A DNA stretch of 64,000 bases from NCBI RefSeq assembly GCF_007970805.1, contig NZ_CP042433.1, positions 1,798,001-1,862,000 on the forward strand. Direction: 5' to 3'. The notes below the pieces were generated by a model, which worked only from the letters and a program-made list of their open reading frames with translations, ran no database searches and was not told where the DNA came from. Shown here piece after piece: positions 50,701 through 59,137 of the stretch. The translations under genes and the position numbers were made by a program. Source of the stretch: Flavisolibacter ginsenosidimutans (GTDB taxonomy: Bacteria; Bacteroidota; Bacteroidia; Chitinophagales; Chitinophagaceae). The stretch's first letter is position 1, and each line of letters starts with the position of its first letter.

Positions 50701-52314
50701 GTTTTTGTCCACGTAAACCGCGGCAAAGCCGTATTCTTCGGTCAGCAATTTTTTAAAATCCTCGGCCAACTCCTTGGCTACCGGGTTTTCGCGGCCCGGC
50801 ACATGCCTTGTTTCCACACCTTTTTTAAAAGCTTGCGTTGAGGGAAACCGTTCGGGATTGTACCGGTTATCGGCCGAAATTTTCCGGTAAATTTTCCACT
50901 TTCCGTTTATTTCCTGCAAGCCGTCGCGAACGGAAGCCGGAATTTCGCTTGGCCCTAAAAACAGGTGGCCCCCGGTGTTCAGCGAAAATTGCAGAGTGGA
51001 AAAAACACGCCGCTGCAAAATGCTGTTCATGTAAATCAGCATGTTGCGGCAGGTGATCAAATCATTTTTTATGAAGGGCGGGTCTTTTAAAATGTTGTGG
51101 CGGGCAAACACGATTTGCTTGCGCAATTGCGGATGAATGACAACCTGCCCGTCCTGCTGAACAAAGTAACGCCGCGCCAGGTGGCTTTCCATTTCTGCAA
51201 TGGACGAAGCCGGGTATTGTCCTTTTGACGCGAATTCAATTGCATCCAGGTCAATATCGGTCGCAAAGATTTTTACTTCGAGGTTTCGCCCCATGCGTTG
51301 CAAAAGATCATCAGCAAGGATAGCGATGCTGTAGGCTTCTTCACCGGTGCTGCAAGCCGTTACCCAAATCTTCAGCATTTCTCCGTCGGCCTTTGCATGA
51401 ATCATTTCGGTCAACACCTCGTCGCGCAAAATATCAAAGGCTGTTTTGTCGCGAAAAAATTTGGTTACGCCAATCAAAAATTCTTTTCCCAACAGTTTGC
51501 ACTCCTCTGATGAGGAACGCAAAAAGTTCAGGTACTCGCTGAACTTTTTGTATCCCATTTGCGTCATGCGCCGGCCAATCCGGCGAAGAATCGTGGGCGT
51601 TTTGTAGTTGGCAAAATCGTATTGGCAACTTTTTTCTACAAACTTTAAAATTTCGGGCAGATAGGTTTCATCGGGCTTGCCATCGCCGGCAATGCGGATG
51701 GGGCGTTCTTTAATGTAGTTGAAAATTTCTTCGGGCATCAGCTCGGGAGCCAGAATGTAATCAGCATAGCCCGATGCAATGGCGCTGTTGGGCATGCCGT
51801 CGAACTTGGCGGTAATAGGGTCCTGCACCAGCACCATGCCACCCGCAGCCTGAATCATTTCAATTCCTTTCGAGCCATCGCTGCCCGTGCCCGACAAAAC
51901 AACGGCAATGGCCTTTGCGCCCTGGTCTTCGGCAAGCGATTTCAGGAAAAAATCAATGGCTGTGTTGGGCGCTTTTTCTACCTTCTTCTCCGTAAGCTGT
52001 AACAAGCCACCTCTAATGGTGAGCAGCTTGGCGTTAGGAATAACGTACACGCAACTTTTTTCAACCGGGGCGTTGTGTGCCGCTTCCTGCACCTTCATGT
52101 GTGTATGCTTGGAAATAATTTCAACCAGCAAGCTTTTATAATCAGCGGAAAGATGTTGAATGATAACGAAGGAAAGATTGCCGTTAGACGGCATGTTATC
52201 GAAAAATTCTTGGATAGCCTCAAGTCCACCGGCTGAAGCACCAATGGCAACAATATATTGGTCTGTTTCAATAAGCGGCGATGTTTTGTGCCTCTTTTCA
52301 GATGAAGTTAACAC
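47773..52314 (-). CDS. CheB-CheR-PAS-histidine kinase fusion
   Basis: A 1513-residue cytoplasmic signalling protein starting at GTG 52314. Domains in order: CheB methylesterase (about 18-205; GASAGG with Ser27, QHLS with His54, LSGTGSDG), CheR methyltransferase (about 225-480; ACSTGEEAYSIA SAM site, ITCRNMLIYM), a coiled coil of repeated ELQSSNEEL units (about 655-715), a run of about four PAS/PAC domains (ending about 1270), HisKA (SHDLKEPLRKI) and HATPase (NLISNALKF, DNGIGF, GTGIGLAI). No receiver domain. It lies 32 bp after the phytochrome gene, so it is the probable output partner of that sensor. Confidence 0.93.
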   Translation of the reverse strand: MLTSSEKRHKTSPLIETDQYIVAIGASAGGLEAIQEFFDNMPSNGNLSFVIIQHLSADYKSLLVEIISKHTHMKVQEAAHNAPVEKSCVYVIPNAKLLTIRGGLLQLTEKKVEKAPNTAIDFFLKSLAEDQGAKAIAVVLSGTGSDGSKGIEMIQAAGGMVLVQDPITAKFDGMPNSAIASGYADYILAPELMPEEIFNYIKERPIRIAGDGKPDETYLPEILKFVEKSCQYDFANYKTPTILRRIGRRMTQMGYKKFSEYLNFLRSSSEECKLLGKEFLIGVTKFFRDKTAFDILRDEVLTEMIHAKADGEMLKIWVTACSTGEEAYSIAILADDLLQRMGRNLEVKIFATDIDLDAIEFASKGQYPASSIAEMESHLARRYFVQQDGQVVIHPQLRKQIVFARHNILKDPPFIKNDLITCRNMLIYMNSILQRRVFSTLQFSLNTGGHLFLGPSEIPASVRDGLQEINGKWKIYRKISADNRYNPERFPSTQAFKKGVETRHVPGRENPVAKELAEDFKKLLTEEYGFAAVYVDKNFDVKEAVGDFKKYLSLPEKGISLQLLKMVRPEISASLNAALRKVVKEGCKASVNNVRLRGSEDEKGVNIFIKPATKEGLFLVGFSEGFENLSRAASHLLPEHATESAAYVAELEDELKETRANLQMAIESLETANEELQSSNEELLSANEELQSSNEELQSLNEELHTLNTEHQLRIKELIELNDDLNNYFRSTEIAQVFVDANLRIRKFNPAAVQMINLIETDIGRPIEHISTNIKDDNLYKDILQVLKEEKVREKEVVLSDGRISLMRILPYLRQDKQVDGVVISFIDISDLKEMDNIIKAVFNASPNVIIALKVLKEDRKTTLQFLTGNKAADELTGKSLDEKRGYPVHDVFSDSLKGLPFAQLLDVVANDSTLQTEVFLDTNEGNQWFQLMASKMGKEGVVMTLTNVHEKKMAEDKFRRSYHELLKSKEAYRNLNVQLEEKVTERTFALSQSEERFRLIANATTDAVWDWDLVNNHIWWSESFYTRFGFKKEDTVNNSGFWLARLHPDDMERVNANLQEAINNGEKDWKERFRFQKADGSYATIQNRGAVLSDAQGMPYRMVGAMMDITESVKAALLLQEKNEALQSAMDEFKFVTDFMPQLVWATRPDGYHDFYNKGWYDYTGLSYEETKDKGWSLVLHPDDYVRTWAAWKESLQTGKPYQIEYRFRRYDGEYRWFLGRALPLRDENGKILKWFGTCTDIHDQKTAADVLEQKVQERTAELQKMNLELEASNAELLQFASVASHDLKEPLRKIHLFGNLIRERYLTDKDESAREYMNRIILSSARMTRLINDLLNFTRLSMNSETELTDLTVVVEEVLSDLEVVIEEKSAKVHFGQLPKIEAVPGQVRQVFQNLISNALKFSKPDVRPEINIRFDYVEECSLSAPVKPEGHFCRIEIADNGIGFDDLYVDKIFTIFQRLHPREKYEGTGIGLAITRKIVERYKGLVHAFSQEGEGSRFVIVLPLKQGEEN

Positions 52315-52346
52315 GGGTAAATACTGCTTTAGATTAAGGATAAATG

Positions 52347-53840
52347 TTAAACACCGCTTTTTTGCCGGTAGGTTGAAAAAAGATTTTGCACTTCCTCCGC
52401 TGTTCGCAACAATTCTTTACTCCAGGGAAAAGCCGTGTGCCGAACGGTCTGCTGCCATTGCTTGAACGAGGCTCTCGGATGGTATTTTTTTCTATCGCTT
52501 TCAAATTGAACTGCCTCGGAAGGATTGCCGCCCCAATCAACATTGCGAACAGCTTCACGGCGAAACGCTAAGATAAAACGGCCTTCGCCTCCTTCCAGTG
52601 GAAGCGCAAGCAAACCGCTTGCCTTTTCTGCGTATGCTTCCGCAGGCTCATACACGGCAGAAAGATTGGATTGGTGCAGCAGCTTTTTTTCTTCGGGCGA
52701 GCCCAACCAAATCACCAAATCGTTAATCTCGTTAGCGGTAGGCGTAAGCCCGCCTGTTTCAATCTTGTTGTTCTCAACAACGGCAATTCCGTCTGCTTCA
52801 AGCAGCGTTTGCAAGAGTTGCTTTGGATCCTCCTGCCGGTAGGTTTTTTGCACAAGATTTACCAGTTGCTCTTGCCTCGACAGTTCATAGGCCAGCAAAT
52901 CTTTTGTTTGCACCGCGCCAATTTTTGTGCTGATAACAAGCGAGAGCAATTCAAAGACCGAACGCATTTCATACGAAAGATAATTTGGCGTTCTGTGATG
53001 ACAGGCAATGAGCCCCCACAATTCACCGTCTTTCAAAATACGTGTGCTCATGGAGGCAACAACGTTCATGTTCCGCAGGTATTCAAGATGAACGCCGGCC
53101 ACGCTCCGCAGGCTGCTGTCCGAAAGGTCGGTAAAGGCATTGGTACGCGGATTCAGCACCGGGTACAATTTCACCGGCTCGTAATCCACGTTCGGAATAA
53201 GGCGATACGGAGTTTTTTTGTATAGCTCTCTTGCCTGCTTTGGAATATCGGACGCCGGGAACTTTAAACCGAGATAGCTGTCCATTCCCGGCTCTTTTGC
53301 TTCGGCAATAACGTCGCCGTTCCAAGCTTCGTCAAAGCGGTAAATCATCACTTTGTCAAAGCCGGAAACTTTCTTTAATTCAGTGGCGGCAAGGGCACAG
53401 GTTTCCTCCGTTGTAGCCGCAGCTTCTACGGCTGCCATAAAGGTTTTCACGTGTTCGTAAGGGCTGATAGAAGAGGGTTCCTGAACGCCGTTTTTTTGTT
53501 TTTCGATTTCGAGAATGACGAAAGCGCCTTTCCGATGCAGCTTTGTTATGTGAGGGCCACTTTCAAACTGGAGCCTTGCCAAAATATTGTCGGAAGGGTT
53601 TTCATTCAATTGACGCAGCAGGTTTTCGTATGCTGATGAAAAAGGAAAATCAGTCAGTTTTTTTGAAATCATATCCCGCGCCGAAAAACCGAAAATTTCT
53701 TCGGCGTTTTCGCTTGCCTGTAAAATACTATTGTCGGCTGCGTTCACCACCAGCAACACGCCGTGAGGTTGAATAAGATTAGTTTGATTGAGCGGTACGC
53801 GGCCGCAAAACTCGGCGTCGTGATTAATTTGTTGCGTCAT
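52347..53840 (-). CDS. bphP: Bacteriophytochrome photosensory module without kinase
   Basis: A 497-residue protein with only the PAS-GAF-PHY core. Cys12 in EFCGRVPLNQ is placed as the biliverdin-binding cysteine of bacteriophytochromes. The PAS domain holds IQPHGVLLVV; the GAF domain has FPASDIPKQARELY and LRSVAGVHLEYLRNM; the PHY tongue PRASFKQW and a WSKELL helix close the module. The histidine kinase normally fused at the C-terminus is missing; the kinase is supplied as a separate gene next door. It overlaps the heme oxygenase gene by 17 bp, and that enzyme makes the chromophore. Confidence 0.94.
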   Translation of the reverse strand: MTQQINHDAEFCGRVPLNQTNLIQPHGVLLVVNAADNSILQASENAEEIFGFSARDMISKKLTDFPFSSAYENLLRQLNENPSDNILARLQFESGPHITKLHRKGAFVILEIEKQKNGVQEPSSISPYEHVKTFMAAVEAAATTEETCALAATELKKVSGFDKVMIYRFDEAWNGDVIAEAKEPGMDSYLGLKFPASDIPKQARELYKKTPYRLIPNVDYEPVKLYPVLNPRTNAFTDLSDSSLRSVAGVHLEYLRNMNVVASMSTRILKDGELWGLIACHHRTPNYLSYEMRSVFELLSLVISTKIGAVQTKDLLAYELSRQEQLVNLVQKTYRQEDPKQLLQTLLEADGIAVVENNKIETGGLTPTANEINDLVIWLGSPEEKKLLHQSNLSAVYEPAEAYAEKASGLLALPLEGGEGRFILAFRREAVRNVDWGGNPSEAVQFESDRKKYHPRASFKQWQQTVRHTAFPWSKELLRTAEEVQNLFSTYRQKSGV

Positions 53841-54420
53841 AGGTCAGAACTTCCTTCATCCATTTTTTCAGGTGATAAAATGTTTCGTTGGCTGTATGCA
53901 CAACGGCTTCGGTGTTTTGCTGCTTGTTTAATTCTGCTAAAAATATCGTCCACATTTTTCCCGTTTCCTCTTTGTAGCCCTTAAAAAAATTAAGTCCGTC
54001 AGCAGGGATTTCTACACGGGGATTCTTCAAAAGCATTTTGGCAATCATATGACCGCCCAATGTGGAACCTTCTAATACGTAAAGCGCACCGAAAGCTTGT
54101 GATTCGTTTACAATTTGCGGCAACGACGTGCACAAAGGCAATTCACCGGCAAAGCCTACAGCCGCCATATCTTTTCTTACCAGGAGCGCATTTCGCCTTT
54201 TGTCAATATCAGCCAGCAAAGATCCGGTGACGTGTTTGCGAATGCATTCTTCCAATGGATAGAAGAACCCGTAAAAGGCTTTTAAAATTTTTGCATAATC
54301 GTGCAAAGAATGTATGGATTGAAGTGCGGGTAGCAAAACATCTTCTGTTTCCTGGTGAGCGACGGCTGTTTCTTTTTTTACAACCTGCGCCACAGGCTGC
54401 TGTATCAGGGTTAAGGGCAT
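53824..54420 (-). CDS. Biliverdin-producing heme oxygenase
   Basis: A 198-residue helical heme oxygenase. The proximal heme ligand is probably His22 (AVAHQETE), and the distal-helix glycine motif is FGALYVLEGSTLGG. It opens heme to biliverdin, CO and iron, providing biliverdin to the phytochrome. It is the first gene of the operon hemO-bphP-kinase and overlaps bphP by 17 bp. A promoter pair lies directly before its ATG. Length and context fit the BphO subgroup. Confidence 0.93.
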   Translation of the reverse strand: MPLTLIQQPVAQVVKKETAVAHQETEDVLLPALQSIHSLHDYAKILKAFYGFFYPLEECIRKHVTGSLLADIDKRRNALLVRKDMAAVGFAGELPLCTSLPQIVNESQAFGALYVLEGSTLGGHMIAKMLLKNPRVEIPADGLNFFKGYKEETGKMWTIFLAELNKQQNTEAVVHTANETFYHLKKWMKEVLTYDATN

Positions 54421-54424
54421 TCGA

Positions 54425-54456
54425 TAAAATTAAGGAAGAGCTCTCAGCCAGAACAA
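54425..54456 (-). promoter_or_regulatory. Promoter of the heme oxygenase-phytochrome operon
   Basis: Minus-strand TTG (54454-54456), 21-bp spacer, TAATTTTA (54425-54432), 4 bp before the ATG. The transcript would be leaderless or nearly so. Confidence 0.45.
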
Positions 54457-54513
54457 GGTTTTTTTGGAAAAGCAGCCTGAACCTTGCATTTTAAAATCCC
54501 CGCAATCAGCGGC

Positions 54514-54521
54514 TATCTTTG
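54514..54521 (+). promoter_or_regulatory. Bacteroidota -7 box of the carboxylase gene (TATCTTTG)
   Basis: A perfect TAnnTTTG element 5 bp before ATG 54527, which places the start of transcription at or next to the start codon and supports this start over the upstream in-frame ATG at 54464. The nearest TTG is 27 bp upstream, longer than usual. Confidence 0.6.
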
Positions 54522-54526
54522 GCCGC

Positions 54527-56149
54527 ATGATTGCGAATGAACAAATGAAACCCACCGGCATGGATGCGCTGGTGAACGAACGAAACAAGCGATTGCAAAA
54601 AATCTTCGAAGGCGGCGGCAAAAAAGCAACTGCCAAACAAAAAGAAAAAGGAAAGCTCACGGCCCGCGAACGCATTGCTTATCTCATTGATCAAAATTCC
54701 ACTTTCATTGAAATTGGCGCCTTTGCCGGTTGGGAAATGTACGAAGAGCAAGGGAGTTGTCCAGCGGGCGGAACGGTAGCCGGCGTGGGTTATGTCAGCG
54801 GCCGCCAGTGTGTGATTGTAGCCAACGATCAAACCGTAAAAGCGGGTGCCTGGTTTCCCATCACGGGCAAAAAGAATTTGCGCTTGCAAGAGATTTCAAT
54901 GCAAAATAATTTGCCCGTTATTTATCTGGTTGATAGCGCCGGTGTGTTTCTGCCCATGCAGGATGAAATCTTTCCGGACAAAGAACATTTTGGCCGCATC
55001 TTTTACAACAACGCACAAATGAGCGCCAAAGGCATTGTACAAATTGCTGCCGTAATGGGTGCCTGCGTGGCCGGCGGCGCTTACTTGCCCATCATGAGCG
55101 ACGAAACCCTGATGGTGGAAGCACAAGGCTCCATTTTTCTGGCCGGTCCTTATTTAGTTAAAGCTGCCATTGGCGAAGACGTGGACACCGAAACGCTCGG
55201 CGGCGCTGTAACGCATACCGAAATTTCCGGCATTGCCGATTACAAATTCAAAACCGAAGAAGATTGCCTTGACCAAGTAAAAAAGATTATGGATAAACTG
55301 GGCAAAAAGAGCGAAGCCGGTTTTGACCGAATCGAATCAAAAGAACCATTACGAAAAGCGAAAGAAATTTATGATGTTTTCCAGGCAGCAAAAGGCTATG
55401 ACGTTGTTGACCTGATTGATTGCATCGTAGATGAAGGTTCTCTCGATCAATACAAAGAAGACTACGGCAAAACCATTGTGTGCGGCTATGCCCGCATTGA
55501 CGGTTGGGCCGTAGGCATTGTTGCCAACCAACGAAAAATTGTGAAGAGTAAAAAAGGCGAAATGCAAATGGGCGGCGTGATTTACAACGACAGCGCCGAC
55601 AAAGCAGCTCGCTTTATTTTAAACTGCAATCAAAAGAAAATTCCGTTGGTGTTTTTGCAGGACGTTACCGGCTTTATGGTGGGCAGCCGCAGCGAGCAAG
55701 CCGGCATTATTAAAGACGGTGCGAAGTTGGTAAATGCGGTAGCCAATTCGGTGGTGCCAAAGATTACAATTATTGTAGGCAACAGTTACGGCGCGGGCAA
55801 TTACGCCATGTGTGGCAAGGCTTATGATCCGCGTTTTATTTATGCCTGGCCTACGGCAAAAATTGCCGTGATGGGCGGCGAACAAGCGGCCAAAACGTTG
55901 TTGCAAATTCAAGTGGCCGCATTGAAGGCAAAAGGCCAAACCATTACCCCCGAAGACGAATCGCGTTTGCTGAACGAGATCAAGAGCCGTTACGAAAAAC
56001 AAACATTGCCGTATTATGCGGCCGCAAGGCTTTGGGTAGATGACATCATTGATCCCGTTGATACGCGAAAGGTTATTTCAGAAGGTTTAGCCGCAGCCAA
56101 CCATCAGCCGCAGATGCAGGAATTTAAAACCGGCGTGTTTCAGGTTTAA
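54527..56149 (+). CDS. Acyl-CoA carboxylase, carboxyltransferase beta subunit
   Basis: A 540-residue carboxyltransferase of the methylcrotonyl-/propionyl-CoA carboxylase beta family: GKLTARERIAYLID at the N-terminus, two crotonase-fold halves with the oxyanion-forming GACVAGGAYLP and GNSYGAGNYAMCG, and the biotin-side VIYNDSADKAARFI and LVFLQDVTGFMVG. It transfers CO2 from carboxybiotin to an acyl-CoA. The biotin carboxylase subunit is not adjacent. The substrate (methylcrotonyl, geranyl or propionyl) cannot be fixed; wording is closest to MCC beta types. Confidence 0.92.
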   Translation: MIANEQMKPTGMDALVNERNKRLQKIFEGGGKKATAKQKEKGKLTARERIAYLIDQNSTFIEIGAFAGWEMYEEQGSCPAGGTVAGVGYVSGRQCVIVANDQTVKAGAWFPITGKKNLRLQEISMQNNLPVIYLVDSAGVFLPMQDEIFPDKEHFGRIFYNNAQMSAKGIVQIAAVMGACVAGGAYLPIMSDETLMVEAQGSIFLAGPYLVKAAIGEDVDTETLGGAVTHTEISGIADYKFKTEEDCLDQVKKIMDKLGKKSEAGFDRIESKEPLRKAKEIYDVFQAAKGYDVVDLIDCIVDEGSLDQYKEDYGKTIVCGYARIDGWAVGIVANQRKIVKSKKGEMQMGGVIYNDSADKAARFILNCNQKKIPLVFLQDVTGFMVGSRSEQAGIIKDGAKLVNAVANSVVPKITIIVGNSYGAGNYAMCGKAYDPRFIYAWPTAKIAVMGGEQAAKTLLQIQVAALKAKGQTITPEDESRLLNEIKSRYEKQTLPYYAAARLWVDDIIDPVDTRKVISEGLAAANHQPQMQEFKTGVFQV

Positions 56150-56155
56150 GATTGG

Positions 56156-56212
56156 GGTTGGAAGTTAGAGGTTTCAGTAAAAAAGAAAACTCAAAACCTC
56201 CGGCTTTCAACC
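56156..56212 (+). terminator. Imperfect hairpin after the carboxylase gene
   Basis: Arms 56156-56174 and 56194-56212 pair over 19 positions with about four mismatches (GGTTG.AAG...GAGGTTT). It starts 7 nt after the stop codon. No T-run, so termination is inferred from position only. Confidence 0.45.
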
Positions 56213-56270
56213 CTCAACCTTGTTTCTATTTTTCCTATTTTCATGCACTGAAATCCTAACTGATTTTTTT

Positions 56271-57008
56271 ATGAGAAAAGGATCTCTTCTGCTGCTTCTC
56301 GCCTCTTTTGGTTTGACATTTTTACTTCAATCCTGTCGCAACGACGAATACTTAACCGTTCCGCCGCCGGTCCCGAACCAGTCCTTCTCCGAAGAATTTG
56401 ATACGGTTTCATCGGCTTTGGCAAGAGGCTGGCAATTGGCCAATACCTCTGTGCCGTTGGGCAGCGGCATTTGGCAACAAGGCGGCGGCATTCCACCCTG
56501 GTTTGCGCCTTATTCCTCGGCGGGTACTTACGCTGGTTTTATCGGTGCCGATTATACTTCTACTTCGGCCGACCAAGGCGTTATCAGCAACTGGCTTATC
56601 TCGCCGGCATTAACCCTGCAAAACGGCGATAAAATTGTCTTTTATACGAAAGGGTGGGTGATTCCTGCAAGCGCAACCGACAGCACCGACTATGCCAACC
56701 GCCTGCAGGTTTCCATCAACACCACAAGCACCGACATTGTTGTTGGCAAAGGGCTTGATGTGGGTAATTTCAATACCGTTCTTCTCGACATCAATCCAAA
56801 CTACATTGAATACCACACCGATCCTGCACTCTATTCTGCACAAGCCTACCCGGGAAACTGGACGCGCTTTGAAGCCACGGTCTTTGGCCTGAACGGTCCA
56901 ACAAAGGGACGCTTCGCTTTCCGCTATTTTGTAGAAAACGGCGGTTACAACGGCCTGGCAACGGGTGTTGCCATTGACAAAGTTTCGTATCAAAGTGCGT
57001 CGCATTAA
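56271..57008 (+). CDS. Choice-of-anchor J lipoprotein, copy 1
   Basis: A 245-residue surface or periplasmic lipoprotein with a signal peptide and lipobox (LLQSC). The domain from about 40 on has the cleaved-adhesin/choice-of-anchor J pattern: FSEEFDTV...GWQLANTS, then SNWLISPALTLQNGDKIVFYTKG, NRLQVSIN, FNTVLLDINPNY, WTRFEATVFGL...GRFAFRYFV and VAIDKVSY. Such domains bind carbohydrate or mediate adhesion. A second copy follows 16 bp later. Confidence 0.85.
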   Translation: MRKGSLLLLLASFGLTFLLQSCRNDEYLTVPPPVPNQSFSEEFDTVSSALARGWQLANTSVPLGSGIWQQGGGIPPWFAPYSSAGTYAGFIGADYTSTSADQGVISNWLISPALTLQNGDKIVFYTKGWVIPASATDSTDYANRLQVSINTTSTDIVVGKGLDVGNFNTVLLDINPNYIEYHTDPALYSAQAYPGNWTRFEATVFGLNGPTKGRFAFRYFVENGGYNGLATGVAIDKVSYQSASH

Positions 57009-57024
57009 TCTTAAAAAGAATTCA

Positions 57025-57846
57025 ATGAACTATAAGTTTTCTTTTCTGGCAGCCGCAACAGGCTTGGCAAGCCTGACGCTTCTGCTTCTTTCCTGCGAGA
57101 AAGATTACGTGGCACCTGCAACGCCAAGCACACCCGCAGTTTCTTCAGCATCATTTGTTGAACAATTCGACAACGTAGGTGATTTAAGTTCGAAAGGATG
57201 GGTTTTTAAAAACAACAGCAACCCGATTGGTCAAAACGGCTGGAGACAGGGACGTTACGAAGCCGCATCAGTAATGCAATTCAAATTCTTAGCGCCGGAA
57301 CCGTTCATTGGTTTTCCCGCTTACAACGCCAGCAAAAGTCCCAATGATTTTGTGAGTTGCGATGCATCTTGTGTGAACGATGCAAACGGTATCGGTGGCC
57401 GTGGCGACATTAGCGCCTGGCTTATTTCCCCATCGCTGCCCATGAAAAATGGCGATAAAATTATTTTCTATACCCGTGCTATCAACGATGCCAATTACCC
57501 GGATTATGCTCGCGACAGGATGCAGGTAAGAGCTAACTTTCTTAAAGGCGGCACCGATGTGGGCAGTTCGCCGGCATCTACGGGCAATTTCGATTCGCTC
57601 CTCCTTGATATTAATCCAGCTTACATTCGAAACGACCCGGCCGGCAATACTCCCGCAGTTCCCGGCTATCCAAGAGCCTGGACACGGTACACGTTGACTA
57701 TCGCCAATTTGCCCGCAGCTGGCGTCACCAATGCACGGTTTGCGTTTCGTTACCTGGGCACCGATGCAGGCGTGTTCGGTGGTTCTACCGCTGCAAATTT
57801 CCCTTCTGTTGTGGGCATTGACAGCCTTGCTTTCGTTCACCAATAA
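57025..57846 (+). CDS. Choice-of-anchor J lipoprotein, copy 2
   Basis: A 273-residue paralogue of the preceding protein with a signal peptide and lipobox (LLLSC). Shared landmarks: FVEQFDNV...GWVFKNNS, SAWLISPSLPMKNGDKIIFYTRA, FDSLLLDINPAY, WTRYTLTIANL, ARFAFRYLG and VGIDSLAF. It is longer owing to an extra loop with a Cys pair (SCDASC). The tandem pair probably arose by duplication. It ends in a good terminator. Confidence 0.85.
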   Translation: MNYKFSFLAAATGLASLTLLLLSCEKDYVAPATPSTPAVSSASFVEQFDNVGDLSSKGWVFKNNSNPIGQNGWRQGRYEAASVMQFKFLAPEPFIGFPAYNASKSPNDFVSCDASCVNDANGIGGRGDISAWLISPSLPMKNGDKIIFYTRAINDANYPDYARDRMQVRANFLKGGTDVGSSPASTGNFDSLLLDINPAYIRNDPAGNTPAVPGYPRAWTRYTLTIANLPAAGVTNARFAFRYLGTDAGVFGGSTAANFPSVVGIDSLAFVHQ

Positions 57847-57864
57847 TTGGCAAAAACTTTTAGG

Positions 57865-57893
57865 AGCCGTCGTTCATCGCGACGGCTTTTTTA
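57865..57893 (+). terminator. Terminator of the anchor-J gene pair
   Basis: Stem AGCCGTCG/CGACGGCT (57865-57872 with 57880-57887), 7-nt loop, then T6; 18 nt after the stop codon. Confidence 0.88.
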
Positions 57894-57917
57894 TTTTACT
57901 TCGAGGCCGGATTTATC

Positions 57918-58631
57918 ATGAAGAAACTGACAGTCTTTGCATTTGCAACCATTCTGTTTGGGAGTGCGTGTAAGCAAAAAACTTCCGAAGTGCCGCTTGT
58001 TGTTTCGCGTGAGATGCAAGTGCAGAAAAATCTTGACAGTTTAAAAGCCGTTGCTGCTACCGGCGACCTGGTTGTGCGTTTAGGCGATGACTTGTTAAGC
58101 TACCAAATAAAATTTCTCAATGAGGCAGACCAATCCTATTCTCATGCGGGCCTTGTGATAGAAAAAAATGGCAAAAAAGTAATCGCACACATTACACCAG
58201 ATGAAGTTGATAGAGACGGCATTCAGTACACGCCGATAGATTCCTTCCTGAACCCAGGCAAGAATCTCTCCTGTGCGCTGTACCGCTATAATTTTACGCC
58301 TTCCGAAAAAGATTCGGTTCTTATTGAAATTGAAAAATACAAGGCTTTCCACACGCACTTCGATCGTGTGTATAATCTTGCATCGGATGCTGAAATGTAT
58401 TGTTCGGAGATGATCAGCAAAGCCATTCGTGCGGCAACACATCAGCGCATAAAATTCAGGGAAGTGAACGTTCCCCCAAAAATGCAACCGGCACTATATC
58501 GTTATTTTAAGCAAACACTTTCCAAGCAAATCATTGCGGAGCGAAAGATTATGACCATTGACAATCTTTACCGTGTGCCCGAATGCAAACGACTCATGCA
58601 ATTCACCTTGAAATATTTACCCGGACAATGA
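57918..58631 (+). CDS. YiiX/YaeF-type permuted NlpC/P60 lipoprotein
   Basis: A 237-residue protein with a signal peptide and lipobox GSAC (Cys18). The permuted papain-like fold has the order His first, Cys later: GDLVVR at 49-54, SHAGLVI with His76, and MYCSEMISKA with Cys162 as nucleophile. Family members (C92) cleave or reshape peptide or lipid amide bonds in the envelope. Its stop overlaps the rnhA start by 4 bp (ATGA), so they share a transcript. Confidence 0.85.
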   Translation: MKKLTVFAFATILFGSACKQKTSEVPLVVSREMQVQKNLDSLKAVAATGDLVVRLGDDLLSYQIKFLNEADQSYSHAGLVIEKNGKKVIAHITPDEVDRDGIQYTPIDSFLNPGKNLSCALYRYNFTPSEKDSVLIEIEKYKAFHTHFDRVYNLASDAEMYCSEMISKAIRAATHQRIKFREVNVPPKMQPALYRYFKQTLSKQIIAERKIMTIDNLYRVPECKRLMQFTLKYLPGQ

Positions 58632-59107
58632 CACAACAAATCACTATTTATACCGACGGTTCTTCACGCGGCAATCCCGGTCCCGGCGGCTACGGTGCGG
58701 TTTTAATGTACGGCGATAAACGGAAAGAACTTTCCGCCGGTTACCGTAAAACCACCAACAACCGCATGGAATTAATGGGCGTGATTGCCGCATTGGAAGC
58801 CTTAAAAAAACCGGGATTGAATATCACCCTTTACACCGACAGCCAGTACATTGTAAAAGCGCTGAACGAAGGCTGGTTAAACAAATGGCTGGCAACAAAT
58901 TTTGCCAAGGGCAAAAAAAACAAAGACCTCTGGGTGCGTTTTTACAATTTGTACACGCACCACCACATCAAATTTGTTTGGGTGAAAGGCCACGCCGATA
59001 ATCCTTTCAACAACCGCTGCGACGTGCTGGCGACAACGGCCGCCGATGGAAAAAATTTGCTAGTGGACGAAGGCTACGAAATGGACGTAAACAATTTACT
59101 GCTATAA
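58628..59107 (+). CDS. rnhA: Ribonuclease HI
   Basis: A 159-residue RNase H that cuts RNA in RNA-DNA hybrids. All active-site residues are visible: Asp10 (YTDGSSRGNPGPG), Glu48 (NRMELM), Asp71 (YTDSQY) and Asp132 (NRCDVLA), with His122 in VKGHADN. The length is typical. ATG 58628 overlaps the preceding stop codon. It is followed by a bidirectional terminator. Confidence 0.97.
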   Translation: MTQQITIYTDGSSRGNPGPGGYGAVLMYGDKRKELSAGYRKTTNNRMELMGVIAALEALKKPGLNITLYTDSQYIVKALNEGWLNKWLATNFAKGKKNKDLWVRFYNLYTHHHIKFVWVKGHADNPFNNRCDVLATTAADGKNLLVDEGYEMDVNNLLL

Positions 59108-59108
59108 A

Positions 59109-59130
59109 AAAACCCCGCAGTTGCGGGGTT
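59109..59130. terminator. Bidirectional terminator between rnhA and the DUF6580 gene
   Basis: Stem AACCCCGCA/TGCGGGGTT (59111-59119 with 59122-59130), with a T-run on the minus strand and T-rich sequence on the plus strand. It serves both convergent genes. Confidence 0.85.
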
Positions 59131-59137
59131 ACTTATT

